This document shows, in pieces, positions 54,611 to 63,842 of a stretch of DNA of 64,000 bases. Position 1 is the first letter of the stretch. Every line of letters starts with the position of its first letter. The stretch is from Natronorubrum bangense (GTDB lineage: Archaea; Halobacteriota; Halobacteria; Halobacteriales; Natrialbaceae): contig NZ_CP031305.1 in the NCBI RefSeq assembly GCF_004799645.1, positions 2,480,001-2,544,000 on the forward strand, written 5' to 3'. The translations under genes were made by a program, and so were the position numbers. The notes under the pieces were generated by a model. It had not been told where the DNA came from. It saw only the letters and a list, made by a program, of their open reading frames with translations, and ran no database searches.

Positions 54611-55048
54611 ATGAACAGGCGCGTCTATCTTGCCGCCGTCGGGACCGCAGTCTCCGCCGGCCTTGCGGGCTGTTCGGCCGTTCGTAGCGCCTTCGAAGAC
54701 GAGCCGTGTGGTGGTGACGAGTGTACGATCGGCATGAGCCGAAACGAGTTCCTGCCCGACGAGTACGAAGCAGACGTCGGTGAGACCGTCGTCTGGAAGA
54801 ACACGAGCGGAGCCGACCACACCGTCACTGCCCTCGAAGAAAACATGCCAGACGAAGCGGAGTACTTCGCAACTGGTGGCTACGAGGACGAGGAGACGGC
54901 GCGAAACGCCTGGCACGACAGCACCGGCGGTCGGCTCGGCACGCGCGAGACGTTCGCACACACCTTCGAGGTGCCCGGAACGTACACCTATATCTGCGAA
55001 CCACACGTCAAAGGCGGCATGATCGGGCGGATTATCGTCTCCGAGTGA
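54611..55048 (+). CDS. Halocyanin-like blue copper lipoprotein
   Basis: 145 residues. MNRRVYLAAVG plus lipobox LAGC (Cys21) for export and lipid anchoring. Cupredoxin with type 1 copper ligands His in ADHTVTA, then Cys, His and Met in YICEPHVKGGM. A peripheral electron carrier at the outer membrane face. Cys33 and Cys38 (CGGDEC) may form an additional disulfide. Confidence 0.93.
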   Translation: MNRRVYLAAVGTAVSAGLAGCSAVRSAFEDEPCGGDECTIGMSRNEFLPDEYEADVGETVVWKNTSGADHTVTALEENMPDEAEYFATGGYEDEETARNAWHDSTGGRLGTRETFAHTFEVPGTYTYICEPHVKGGMIGRIIVSE

Positions 55049-55289
55049 GTGTCGCAGCTCGATTTTCGCGAGCGTACTGATGCCGATCCTCGGGTAATCA
55101 GTCCCTTCTGTCCCGACTCTCGTTGCTGGTAATGACCTCGAGTAACAGCCGCTGACTCGAGTGCAAACCACCGCAGTCTGTCGATGAGTATTATTCCTTT
55201 TTCGAGTATATTTCCATATGTATATGATTTGAGACAGTTAGTTGCTGGATAACAAATCAGCCGTTTAGGCCGGCTTCAGGGCATAAAAT
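55049..55289. other. Intergenic stretch with AT-rich pocket
   Basis: No protein-like frame. A short hairpin GCTCG-N7-CGAGC just after halocyanin may end that transcript. The segment at about 55180-55255 is unusually AT-rich (TATTATTCC, ATATTTCCATATGTATATG) for this genome and could hold an upstream promoter or protein-binding site. Confidence 0.4.
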
Positions 55290-55355
55290 GCCGTATGTCA
55301 TCTGGTCACTGGGTAGGATATGACATACGGCGGTCAGAATCCTCCATGTTTATAC
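55290..55355 (+). promoter_or_regulatory. pckA promoter with 12-bp inverted-repeat operator
   Basis: GCCGTATGTCAT at 55290-55301 and its perfect reverse complement ATGACATACGGC at 55320-55331 are separated by 18 bases, so the arm centres are 30 bp apart, about three helical turns. TTTATAC, the TATA box, follows at 55349-55355, and the pckA ATG lies at 55381. Placement just upstream of the core promoter suits an activator or a repressor dimer controlling gluconeogenesis. Confidence 0.65.
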
Positions 55356-55380
55356 ATCGGGCTAACGGTGGTCTATGTAT

Positions 55381-56892
55381 ATGTCCGAAACCGGGGCTGA
55401 GACCCGTCCGCTGGTCCGGCAGCTTCCCGATCCAAAGACAGCGTCGAACGTCCGGTACAATCCATCGCTTGCAGAACTTCGAGAACTTGCGGCCGACGAC
55501 GAGACGACGACCGAGTTCGGTTCGCCGTCGTACGTCAGCGAGTATCGATCACGGAGTTCTGATCGGACGAAAAACACCATCGATCACGAGTTTTCCGACC
55601 ACGATCACGAACTTGTCGACGAAGCAATCGAGCTCGCCGGCGATCGTGAACTGGTCTGTGTCGACCGTCTGATGGGCCGTCATCCGGAGGCGTCCTTCTG
55701 TTGCCGTCTCTTCGTCCCTGTCGAGCACGCCCGGATCGCGCTGGCGTGGGCGAACCTGTTCGAACCGACTGACGGCCGCGAACCCGATCTGTACACGGTC
55801 CAACTGCCCGACTACGACGAAACGGCGATCCGCATCCTGCCCGATGAAAGCTTCACTGCGGTGTTAGGCAGCGACTACACCGGTGAGGCCAAGAAGTCGT
55901 TCCTCCGGCTGTTTATGCGCCGGATCAAAGAGCAGGGCGGGCTCGGCCTTCACGCCGGCAGCAAGCGCGTTCGCGTCCGCGATGACGACGACGAACTGCG
56001 TACTGTCGGGCAGGTGTTCATGGGGCTTTCGGCGACCGGAAAATCGACGCTGACGTCTCACGGCTGCTGGCTCGAGGAGCCTGAAGACGCCACCATGCTT
56101 CAGGACGACGTCTGTGGCCTCCTGCCGGACGGCTCGGTCCCCGGCAGCGAAGGAAAAGGGCTGTTCATCAAAACGATCGGCCTCGGCGAAGACGAACAGC
56201 CTGAACTCTACGAGGCTGCAACCGACGAGTCGGCAATCCTCGAGAACGTCGCCGTCGACGACGATGGGACGGTCCACTTCGAGGAAGACCGCTACACTGC
56301 AAACTCCCGTGCGATCATCCAGCGCGATCAACTCGAGAGCGCCGACGAAGAGATCGATCTCGAGCGGATGGATCAGGTCTTTTTCATCACGCGAAACCCG
56401 CTGATGCCGCCGGTCGCGAAGCTCAACGACGAGCAGGCAGCCGTCGCCTTCATGCTCGGTGAGTCGATCGAGACCAGCGCTGGCGATCCGTCTCGAGCGG
56501 GCGAGTCGATCCGTGTCGTTGGCACGAACCCCTTCATCATGGGTCCTGAGGGCGAGGAAGGAAACATCTTCCAGGATCTTATTGATGAGCTCAACGCCGA
56601 GTGTTTCGTCATCAACACGGGCTATCTCGGCGCGAAATCCAAAGATATCGGCGTCACTGAATCCGTCACGGTGCTGACCGAAACTGCACGCGGGACGATC
56701 GAATGGACCGACGACGACCGAACTGGGCTGACGATTCCCGAATCCGTTCCCGGACTGGACATCGAGGAGTACTACGTCCCCGACCACGTCGAGGACTACG
56801 ACGATGCGGTTGCAGAGCTGCGCGACGAGCGACGTGCGTATCTCGAGCAGTTCGACGAACTCCGCGACGAGATCAAAGACGCCGTCTACTGA
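55381..56892 (+). CDS. pckA: Phosphoenolpyruvate carboxykinase (ATP type)
   Basis: 503 residues. Kinase P-loop GLSATGKSTLT, with substrate motifs HAGSKRVRVR, EGKGLFIKTIGLGEDEQPELYEA, VFFITRNPLMPPVAKL and INTGYLGAKSKDIG. Converts oxaloacetate to PEP. Start ATG 55381 (MSETGAE) fits the family and a leaderless transcript; ATG 55375 is possible. The paired operator upstream suggests carbon-source control. Confidence 0.95.
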   Translation: MSETGAETRPLVRQLPDPKTASNVRYNPSLAELRELAADDETTTEFGSPSYVSEYRSRSSDRTKNTIDHEFSDHDHELVDEAIELAGDRELVCVDRLMGRHPEASFCCRLFVPVEHARIALAWANLFEPTDGREPDLYTVQLPDYDETAIRILPDESFTAVLGSDYTGEAKKSFLRLFMRRIKEQGGLGLHAGSKRVRVRDDDDELRTVGQVFMGLSATGKSTLTSHGCWLEEPEDATMLQDDVCGLLPDGSVPGSEGKGLFIKTIGLGEDEQPELYEAATDESAILENVAVDDDGTVHFEEDRYTANSRAIIQRDQLESADEEIDLERMDQVFFITRNPLMPPVAKLNDEQAAVAFMLGESIETSAGDPSRAGESIRVVGTNPFIMGPEGEEGNIFQDLIDELNAECFVINTGYLGAKSKDIGVTESVTVLTETARGTIEWTDDDRTGLTIPESVPGLDIEEYYVPDHVEDYDDAVAELRDERRAYLEQFDELRDEIKDAVY

Positions 56893-57015
56893 TCGACACA
56901 GCGAGTTCGTGTCGCGGACGATCCCTGTTTTGACGTGTTGACCGTCTCTTTCGGAGGATATGTGGCGTTGCCGAACAGGAATACTGTTATATGAGTGCAG
57001 TTCTCACCTCCAGTA

Positions 57016-57207
57016 ATGAGTCCACAGGTACGAACGCCGACGGCCCGCGTTTGCGAACGGTGTGGTCGAGCAGAACAGTGGGATAGCGACCTCGAGGCCT
57101 GGCAACTCGCCCGTGAAGATGGCGAGAAGCAGGTCGGAAACCCACACTGTCTTCACGAGTGGGATATCAACGGAACGTTCAATCCAGTCGCTGAAAGCGA
57201 CGGCTGA
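57016..57207 (+). CDS. HEWD family small protein
   Basis: 63 residues. TARVCERCGRAEQWDSDLEAWQLA with CxxC, then GNPHCLHEWDINGTFNPV, containing the Cys and the HEWD tetrapeptide that names this haloarchaeal family. Probably a single small zinc-binding domain. TTATATG lies about 28 bases before ATG 57016. Function unknown. Confidence 0.88.
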   Translation: MSPQVRTPTARVCERCGRAEQWDSDLEAWQLAREDGEKQVGNPHCLHEWDINGTFNPVAESDG

Positions 57208-57323
57208 TCACACGAGTAGCGGTCGACGAGAGACAGCAGATCAACCACCCGACAGCTGTCTTTGCCGCACGCGATGGGAGCGACGCGCGGATCTTTTTTG
57301 CAGTGTCGTGCGTATTCAGCAGT

Positions 57324-57626
57324 ATGCCAACCGTCTATATTACGGTCCCACCGGCTGCTGCCGACGAAATCGCGGAAACACTGGTCGAGGAGCGGCTTGC
57401 GGCCTGTGTCAACAGTGTCTCGACGACCTCGACCTATCGCTGGGAGGGCGAGATCCACCACGACGACGAGATCGTCTTGCTCGCAAAGACGACGGATGAC
57501 GCCTACGGCGAACTGGTCGACCGCGTCCAGACGCTCCATCCACACGACGTTCCGTGTATCGAGCGATTCGACGAAGCCGACGTCCTCGAGTCGTTCGCAC
57601 AGTGGCGAGCAGAAAGCATCGACTGA
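57324..57626 (+). CDS. cutA: Divalent-cation tolerance protein CutA
   Basis: 100 residues. TVYITVPPAAADEIAETLVEERLAACVNSVSTTSTYRWEGEIHHDDEIVLLAKTT and LHPHDVPCIERF are the CutA1 signature, a trimeric ferredoxin-like fold associated with copper tolerance. The start is at ATG 57324. TTTTTTGC at about 57294 is the TATA-like box. Confidence 0.93.
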   Translation: MPTVYITVPPAAADEIAETLVEERLAACVNSVSTTSTYRWEGEIHHDDEIVLLAKTTDDAYGELVDRVQTLHPHDVPCIERFDEADVLESFAQWRAESID

Positions 57627-57728
57627 TCGCCTGTCCGTCCCCACACACCGACCGCCACGGTACGCCGTCACAGGCGGTGACTGCCCGAAAAAGCAACCCT
57701 TAAAACTCGCGCACGGGTTATCACGGAT

Positions 57729-58211
57729 ATGGCTGGAACCATCGAAGTGCTCGTTCCGGGTGGCCAGGCCAACCCTGGCCCACCGCTCGGTCCCGAGCTC
57801 GGACCGACCCCCGTCGACGTGCAGGCAGTCGTACAGGAGATCAACGACCAGACGGCCGCGTTCGACGGCACAGAAGTGCCCGTCACCGTCGAATACGACG
57901 ACGACGGCTCGTTCGACATCGACGTCGGTGTCCCACCGACGGCCGCACTCGTCAAAGACGAGGCTGGATTCGAGACTGGCAGTGGCGAACCACAGAAGGA
58001 CTTCGTCGCTGACCTCTCGGTCGACCAGGTCAAAAAGATCGCCGAGCAGAAACACCCAGACCTGCTGGCCTACGATACGATCAACGCAGCAAAAGAAGTC
58101 GTTGGCACCTGCGCCTCGATGGGTGTTACCATCGAAGGCAACGACGCTCGAGACTTCAAGCAAAAAGTCGACAGCGGCGAGTACGACGACGTGCTCGCGG
58201 CAGACGCGTAA
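57729..58211 (+). CDS. rpl11: 50S ribosomal protein uL11
   Basis: 160 residues. EVLVPGGQANPGPPLGPELGPTPVDVQAVVQEIN is the L11 start, and the C-terminal RNA-binding domain contains KHPDLLAYDTINAAKEVVGTCASMGVTIEG. It binds the GTPase-associated 23S rRNA. Transcribed separately from L1-L10-L12, with a TTAAAAC box about 28 bases before the ATG. Confidence 0.97.
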   Translation: MAGTIEVLVPGGQANPGPPLGPELGPTPVDVQAVVQEINDQTAAFDGTEVPVTVEYDDDGSFDIDVGVPPTAALVKDEAGFETGSGEPQKDFVADLSVDQVKKIAEQKHPDLLAYDTINAAKEVVGTCASMGVTIEGNDARDFKQKVDSGEYDDVLAADA

Positions 58212-58242
58212 TCGGTTCGGACGTCGACGCCGGACGAGACCG

Positions 58243-58305
58243 TTTTTTGACGTCAACCGTCGAGCCGCCGGTCTGTGCTCCCTTTGAGACGGACCCCTGT
58301 CCGTC
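58243..58305 (+). terminator. Terminator region of rpl11
   Basis: A run of six T at 58243-58248, about 30 bases after the L11 stop, is followed by a perfect hairpin GACGGAC-CCCT-GTCCGTC at 58288-58305. T-runs are the usual archaeal termination signal. The hairpin may serve the convergent membrane-protein gene instead. Confidence 0.55.
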
Positions 58306-58441
58306 AGTTGTGACCTAACCCGGCGCTTTCGGTCGCGTGCAACCGATAGCGGAGGCCGTCTCACGACAGGCAGTGGCTACGCAGCCGTCACTGCATGATC
58401 GATGTCGCAGGGACTGTTCACTCGGCCTGGTTCTGGGGGCG

Positions 58442-59014
58442 TCAGATCTTGTTTGCGGGCGGGACGGTTCGCTCGTCAGGACTGGTCGAGCTACCGGACC
58501 CGAACAAGACGCGGACACCAGCGCCGACACCAAGTGCCCCAGCAAGAACGGCAGCGGCGACGGTTGCAGCTATCGAGAAGCCAACGAGACCGCTAAGAAC
58601 GCTCCCAGCGATAACGCCAGCCCACAGCCGGTCGACGCCCACACGAGCTGCGATAGAGTGGCCAATCGCGACGATACCGAGTACTGTCAGTATCGGGATT
58701 ACAGTGAGACCGATGACAACCAGAACAATGCCGAAGAACGTCCCGAGACTCGTCCCGATGATGAGATACCCCGTCGCAGTGACGCCAGCAAGAACGAGCA
58801 GGCTTGGCAGTCCGATGCAGAGCGAGATGACTGGGCTCCGTCGCGATTTCGTCACCGTTCTCGGACCGTACCCCTGAAGCAATCCGAGAACGACCAGAGC
58901 GACGACGAACGTCGCGACGAACTGTACACCCGCCCGCTCGAGCGCGCCGAGTGAGTGGTACGTCTCACCGTCGATTCCACTGAGCACGAGCGGTCCGACC
59001 GACTCGAGTGTCAT
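58442..59014 (-). CDS. Membrane protein of unknown function between rpl11 and the L1 operon
   Basis: 190 residues with about four hydrophobic helices and Gly/Ala-rich ends (VAAAVLAGALGVGAGVRVLFG). Start ATG 59014 chosen because TTTATATAC lies about 25 bases upstream; MWPLDLY at 59050 would precede it. It lies on the opposite strand between rpl11 and rpl1. No domain recognised; resembles haloarchaeal bactofilin-neighbour or DUF-type membrane proteins. Confidence 0.7.
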   Translation of the reverse strand: MTLESVGPLVLSGIDGETYHSLGALERAGVQFVATFVVALVVLGLLQGYGPRTVTKSRRSPVISLCIGLPSLLVLAGVTATGYLIIGTSLGTFFGIVLVVIGLTVIPILTVLGIVAIGHSIAARVGVDRLWAGVIAGSVLSGLVGFSIAATVAAAVLAGALGVGAGVRVLFGSGSSTSPDERTVPPANKI

Positions 59015-59236
59015 CGGAACGATGGTCGTATATAAATCTAACGGCCACATAGTTCAAATCTATACCTTCATGTTCAATAATATTTTCGGTTCTTAGAGTC
59101 ATTTTTATGCGCGATCAGCGCAACGGACAGCGTCTCGAGTGTAGAGCCAGAGATGTGTCTCTCGGTAGCAGTCATCGACCGTGTCGTTCGGTGTCAGCGC
59201 CCGCTCCGGAGTGTCGCTGCAGGACAGTTCGACGGG
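59015..59236. other. Intergenic, AT-rich upstream of the L1 promoter
   Basis: No protein-like frame. It contains an AT-rich stretch around 59060-59108 and a TTTTTATG box at about 59103 pointing to the right, some 130 bases before the main L1 TATA box. This could be a second promoter or the start of a small RNA. Confidence 0.35.
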
Positions 59237-59329
59237 TTTAAGTTCGACATGCCACTTCGTTCAACAGAGACAGGCATTGCCTGTTTCACTGACCCGTAGG
59301 AGCATTCCTGCGTACTACGGAGGTGAACG
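59237..59329 (+). promoter_or_regulatory. L1 operon promoter and structured mRNA leader
   Basis: TTTAAG at 59237-59242 is the TATA box, so transcription should begin near 59265, leaving a leader of about 65 bases. The leader holds a hairpin ACAGGC-ATT-GCCTGT (59270-59284). A second inverted repeat, CCGTAG-N15-CTACGG (59294-59320), ends inside the GGAGGTGA SD at 59319-59326. Haloarchaeal L1-L10-L12 leaders are known to mimic the 23S rRNA site bound by L1 and to mediate autoregulation, so this leader is a probable L1 target. Confidence 0.65.
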
Positions 59330-59962
59330 ATGGCAGATTCGGATATTAAAACCGCAGTGGCTCGCGCACTCGAGGAGTCGCCCGATCGGAACTTCACCGA
59401 AACGGTAGATCTCGCGATTAACTTGCGCGACCTTGACCTGAACGAACCGTCGAACCGTGTTGATGAGTCTATCGTCCTGCCGTCCGGAACCGGCCAGGAG
59501 ACAATCATTGTCGTTATCGCTGAGGGCGAAACCGCTGTCCGCGCCGAAGAGGCTGCGGACGACGTGCTCTCGGTCGACGATGTGGCCGATCTGGACGATG
59601 ACGAAGCCAAGGATATGGCTGACGAGACGGACTTCTTCATCGCTGAAGAAGCGATGATGCAAGATATCGCCCGGCACCTGGGTACCATTCTCGGTCCTCG
59701 AGGGAAGATGCCGGACCCGCTCTCGCCCGACGACGACGTCGTCGAGACTGTCAACCGGCTCAAAAACACCGTGCAGCTTCGCTCCGGCGACCGACGAACG
59801 TTCCACACGCTCGTTGGTGCCGAAGACATGGATGCCGAGGACATCTCGGACAACATCGACGTTATCTTGCGTCGCCTGCACGCTGACCTCGAGAAGGGGC
59901 CCCAGAACATCGACGCCGTCTACGTGAAGACGACGATGGGGCCGTCCGTGGAGGTGGCCTAG
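59330..59962 (+). CDS. rpl1: 50S ribosomal protein uL1
   Basis: 210 residues. [35 protein letters not shown] and the [15 protein letters not shown] loop are L1 signatures. It forms the L1 stalk and in archaea represses its own mRNA. A GGAGGTGAACG SD precedes ATG 59330. One base separates its stop from the L10 ATG. Confidence 0.97.
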   Translation: MADSDIKTAVARALEESPDRNFTETVDLAINLRDLDLNEPSNRVDESIVLPSGTGQETIIVVIAEGETAVRAEEAADDVLSVDDVADLDDDEAKDMADETDFFIAEEAMMQDIARHLGTILGPRGKMPDPLSPDDDVVETVNRLKNTVQLRSGDRRTFHTLVGAEDMDAEDISDNIDVILRRLHADLEKGPQNIDAVYVKTTMGPSVEVA

Positions 59963-59963
59963 A

Positions 59964-61004
59964 ATGAGCGCACAGGCTGAACGCAAAACCGAGAACCTTC
60001 CCCAGTGGAAGAAAGAAGAAGTCGACGAGCTCACGTCGCTCATCGACAGCTACGAGAGCGTCGGTATCGTCGGCATCGCTGGCATTCCGAGCAAGCAGCT
60101 CCAGGACATGCGCCGAGACCTGCATGGCACTGCTGAGTTGCGCGTCAGCCGCAACACCCTGCAGGTCCGTGCCTTAGAAGAGACTGGACTGGACGACCTC
60201 GTCACCCACATCGAAGGGCAGGTCGGCCTGATCGCGACGGACGACAACCCGTTTGCCCTCTACAAGGAACTCGAGGCGTCGAAGACGCCCGCTCCGATTA
60301 ACGAGGGCGAAGTCGCCCCGAACGACATCGTCATCCCCGAGGGTGACACCGGTGTCGATCCGGGGCCGTTCGTCGGCGAACTCCAGAGCATCGGTGCAAA
60401 CGCACGCATCGAAGAGGGTTCGATCCAGGTCATGGAGGACTCGACGGTCTTAGAGGCCGGCGAGCAAGTCTCCGCGGACCTGTCGAACGTCCTCAGCGAG
60501 CTTGGGATCGAACCCAAGGAAGTCGGGCTCGACCTGCAGGCAGTCGTTGCCGAAGGCGTGCTCTTCGACCCAGAGGACCTCGATATCGACATCGAGGCCT
60601 ACGAGAGCGACGTGGCGACGGCCGCCGCTCGCGCTCGAAACCTCTCGGTCAATGCGAGCTACCCGACCGAAGCAACTGCACCAACGCTCATCGCCAAAGC
60701 CACGGGCGAGGCCAAGAGCCTCGGCCTGCAGGCGGCGATCGAGGACGAAGCCCTAATGCCCGACCTCGTCTCCAAGGCCGACGCACAGCTGCGTGCGCTT
60801 GCGGCCCAGATCGACGACGAGGACGCCCTGCCTGAGGAACTGCAGGGCGTCGAGGCCCCTGCCGCACCGGCAGCGGCCGACGAGGGCGAGGACGAATCGG
60901 CAGACGACCACGACGACGCTGAGGCCGACGACGCCGACACCGACGATGACGATGACGACGAAGACGGTGGCGGTGGCGAAGGACTCGGCGCAATGTTCGG
61001 ATAA
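59964..61004 (+). CDS. rpl10: 50S ribosomal protein uL10 (acidic P0)
   Basis: 346 residues. [23 protein letters not shown] and a [14 protein letters not shown] motif at the N-terminus are typical; the C-terminal third is the archaeal P0 extension, with three L12-binding helices and an acidic [12 protein letters not shown] end. Anchors the L12 stalk. Starts one base after rpl1. Confidence 0.97.
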   Translation: MSAQAERKTENLPQWKKEEVDELTSLIDSYESVGIVGIAGIPSKQLQDMRRDLHGTAELRVSRNTLQVRALEETGLDDLVTHIEGQVGLIATDDNPFALYKELEASKTPAPINEGEVAPNDIVIPEGDTGVDPGPFVGELQSIGANARIEEGSIQVMEDSTVLEAGEQVSADLSNVLSELGIEPKEVGLDLQAVVAEGVLFDPEDLDIDIEAYESDVATAAARARNLSVNASYPTEATAPTLIAKATGEAKSLGLQAAIEDEALMPDLVSKADAQLRALAAQIDDEDALPEELQGVEAPAAPAAADEGEDESADDHDDAEADDADTDDDDDDEDGGGGEGLGAMFG

Positions 61005-61022
61005 TCAACGGAGGATTTACCA

Positions 61023-61364
61023 ATGGAATACGTATACGCTGCACTCATCCTGAACGAAACGGACGAAGAGCTCAACGAAGACAACATCACTGGCGTGCTC
61101 GACGCTGCTGGCGTCGACGTCGAAGAATCCCGAGTCAAGGCGCTTGTCGCCGCACTCGAGGACGTCGACATCGACGAGGCAGTCTCGGAAGCCGCTGCCG
61201 TCCCCGCTGCAGGTGCCGCCGCAGGCGGCGCAGCCGCAGGGGCTGCAGACGACGGTGAGGAAGCCGAAGAAACCAGCGACGTCCCAGACACGACGGACGA
61301 AGACGAAGACGACGACGAAGACGACGACGCCGGTGGCGAGGGCCTCGGCGAACTCTTCGGCTAA
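61023..61364 (+). CDS. rpl12: 50S ribosomal protein P1 (L12)
   Basis: 113 residues. [50 protein letters not shown] is the archaeal L12/P1 dimerisation domain, followed by an Ala/Gly hinge and the acidic EGLGELFG tail that recruits factors. A GGAGG SD lies eight bases before the ATG. Confidence 0.97.
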   Translation: MEYVYAALILNETDEELNEDNITGVLDAAGVDVEESRVKALVAALEDVDIDEAVSEAAAVPAAGAAAGGAAAGAADDGEEAEETSDVPDTTDEDEDDDEDDDAGGEGLGELFG

Positions 61365-61395
61365 GTCGCGACGCGACGACACAGTTCAATCCTGA

Positions 61396-61402
61396 TTTTT
61401 TT
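61396..61402 (+). terminator. T-run terminator of the L1-L10-L12 operon
   Basis: Seven consecutive T at 61396-61402, about 32 bases after the rpl12 stop, are an archaeal intrinsic termination signal. No strong hairpin precedes them. Confidence 0.6.
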
Positions 61403-61487
61403 GGCCCAGCGTCCGTAGCGGTCGCTGTCAAGAGTTGAACCCGAAACGAGTGCCATCTGAGTGTCACGAAATGCCACGAGACAGCCG

Positions 61488-63842
61488 CTAGCGGAACAGG
61501 TAGTCCATGACCAGTCGCTTGAGGAGCCCGTCCTGACGACCCTCGTGGGTCTGAACCATCACCGCGGTGCAGTCGACGGAGTCGATCAACTGGTTTCCGG
61601 GGCGACCGAGGAGACGGCCGCTGATGCCCGTTCGGTCGGCACCGATGACGAGCAGGTCGGCAGGGCGGGCAAAGCGAGCCAGTCCTGCTACCGCGTCGTC
61701 GGCCTCGACGATCGTCGATCGCGTGGGAACGGTACAGATCGAGATCAGTTCGTCGTGATACTCCTCCATCGTCCGTCGCTGTCTGTCGGGTGGATCAGCG
61801 GGGATCGCTTGCAGGAGGTTGATCTCGGCACCCGTCTCCTCGGCGATCGCGTCGGCCAGGAGTAGTTTGAGCGGGTCGTAGGGACCGCGGTTCGCGACGA
61901 CGGCAATCTCGTCGGCCTCGTCGAACTCGTCGTCATCGACCAACATGACGTCACAGGGAGCGTTCTCGAGGATCCACTCGGTTTCGCCGCCAAAGAGGCG
62001 GCTGTGGAACTCGGCGACGTTTCGCTCGAGGACGAGGAGATCGCAGTTCTCGTAGGTGGCGAAGTCGACGATCGCGCGTCGGTGGTCTTCGCTATCGATT
62101 TCGCGATACTCGATGCGTGTCGGTAGCTGCTCGAGAGGGGCGTCCGTCTCCGAGGGAGGGAGGTCGACGCCGCCGGACGTTCGAGCGGGTGGGTCGAGTT
62201 CATCCGTCGGGAACCACGACGGCGCGTCCTCGGGATCCGACGGAAACCACTCGGGAAGGTCTCGGTCGACGATTTCGGGATGTCGCTCGGCGAAGACCCG
62301 GTGTGGGACGTCGACGAACTCGACGACGGAGACGGCAGTGGTTCGGACTCGACCCAGGTCCGTCGCCATTCGGAGCATATCTCGTTTGGCGTCGGTGGAG
62401 GTCTCCTCGGTGATCGCGACGAGCGCGTCGTACTCGGCGTCGCTCTCGAACAGTGCTCGAGTTCGCTCGACCGCGGATGCACCGATGTTCCGTCGGACGG
62501 CGTCACGAGCGGCACCTTCACGATCGACGTTGTGGCGCGCATAGACGAGGTAGTAGACGATCGAGACGACGGTAATGAAAATCGCACCGGCAAGCGGGAC
62601 CAGTCCCACTTGCGTGAGGACTACGAGCCCGCTTCCCATCCCGAATAGCTGTATCCAGGGGTACCACGGGCAGACGAAGGCGGGGTCGTAGTCGTCGACA
62701 GCCCCTTCGCGAAAGCCGATTACGGTGAGATTCACCAGAATGAACACGATGATCTGGAACGCGCTGCCGAACTTGGCGACCTGGTCGATCGGCAGGAAGG
62801 TGATCATCACGACGATCACGGCGCCGGACAACGAGACAGCAAGCGCTGGTGTGTTGAACCGGGCGCTGATCCGCTCGAACTGGGGCGGGGCGAGTCCGTC
62901 TCGAGCCATCGCGAAGGGAAAGCGCGAGGCCGAGAGCAGTCCGGCGTTCGCCGTCGACGCGAGAGCTAAAAGCGCAGCGATGACGACGGCAGTCACGCCG
63001 ATCGTCCCGAGCGTTGCCTCGGCGGCCAGTGCCATGATCGGTCCCTCACCGTCGCTTTCGAGTTGGCCGGCCTCGATCGCACCGGTGACGTCAACGATGC
63101 CAATCGCAACGTACACGACAAGCACGTAGAGCACGGTGGTAATCGCGAGCGAGCCGATCATCGCCCGCGGAATCGTTTTCCCCGGGTCTTTGACCTCTTC
63201 AGCGACGGCAGCGATTTTGATCACGCCTGCATAGGAAATGAATACGAGTGCGGTCGCGGCGAGAAAGCCGCCACTTCCGACGTCGAAGGAGCCGGCAGTT
63301 CGCTCGGGGGCGCCGCCACCGACACCGCTCACGACGAACCAGGCCATCACGAGGAGCATCAGGCCGACGATGACGAACTGCAGACTGCCGGTGCTTTTCG
63401 TACTGACGACGTTGATGGCGGTGAAAAACAGGGCGAGTCCGACCGCAAGCGGGAGGATGTAGTTGCCCAGCTCCGGTGCGACGAACACGAGATACGGCAC
63501 GCCGCCGATGAGCGCAAGCGCTCCCTTGAACGAGAGCATGAACCAGTTGCCGACTCCGGCAATCGTGCCCAGCAGCGGCCCCATTCCGCGTTCGACGTAG
63601 ACGTACGAACCGCCGTCTTCCGGCATGGCCGTCGCCATTTCGGAGGCGCTAAGTGCCGCCGGCAGGACGAGAATCCCCGCGAGGAGAAACGCACCGACAA
63701 CGGCCGGCCCGTCGACAGTGACGTAGGCAACACCGGGAAGAATGAAGATGCCGGAGCCGACCATCGCACCGATCGCAACAGCCATCGTCGCTGGCAGACC
63801 GAGGTCACGGTTGAGTTCGGTCGTCACGGATCGATCACCCAC
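61488..63842 (-). CDS. APC-family amino acid permease fused to UspA domains
   Basis: 784 residues. The first about 435 form an APC permease of 12 helices, with GIFILPG and a SYAGVIKIAAVAEEVKDPGKTIPRA block. Residues about 450-784 are two universal-stress-protein domains: one degenerate, the last ending DLLVIGADRTGISGRLLGRPGNQLIDSVDCTAVMVQTHEG with a nucleotide-binding GxxGR pattern. The soluble half likely senses ATP or stress to gate transport. Starts at GTG 63842; GTG 63827 is another option. Confidence 0.9.
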   Translation of the reverse strand: MGDRSVTTELNRDLGLPATMAVAIGAMVGSGIFILPGVAYVTVDGPAVVGAFLLAGILVLPAALSASEMATAMPEDGGSYVYVERGMGPLLGTIAGVGNWFMLSFKGALALIGGVPYLVFVAPELGNYILPLAVGLALFFTAINVVSTKSTGSLQFVIVGLMLLVMAWFVVSGVGGGAPERTAGSFDVGSGGFLAATALVFISYAGVIKIAAVAEEVKDPGKTIPRAMIGSLAITTVLYVLVVYVAIGIVDVTGAIEAGQLESDGEGPIMALAAEATLGTIGVTAVVIAALLALASTANAGLLSASRFPFAMARDGLAPPQFERISARFNTPALAVSLSGAVIVVMITFLPIDQVAKFGSAFQIIVFILVNLTVIGFREGAVDDYDPAFVCPWYPWIQLFGMGSGLVVLTQVGLVPLAGAIFITVVSIVYYLVYARHNVDREGAARDAVRRNIGASAVERTRALFESDAEYDALVAITEETSTDAKRDMLRMATDLGRVRTTAVSVVEFVDVPHRVFAERHPEIVDRDLPEWFPSDPEDAPSWFPTDELDPPARTSGGVDLPPSETDAPLEQLPTRIEYREIDSEDHRRAIVDFATYENCDLLVLERNVAEFHSRLFGGETEWILENAPCDVMLVDDDEFDEADEIAVVANRGPYDPLKLLLADAIAEETGAEINLLQAIPADPPDRQRRTMEEYHDELISICTVPTRSTIVEADDAVAGLARFARPADLLVIGADRTGISGRLLGRPGNQLIDSVDCTAVMVQTHEGRQDGLLKRLVMDYLFR

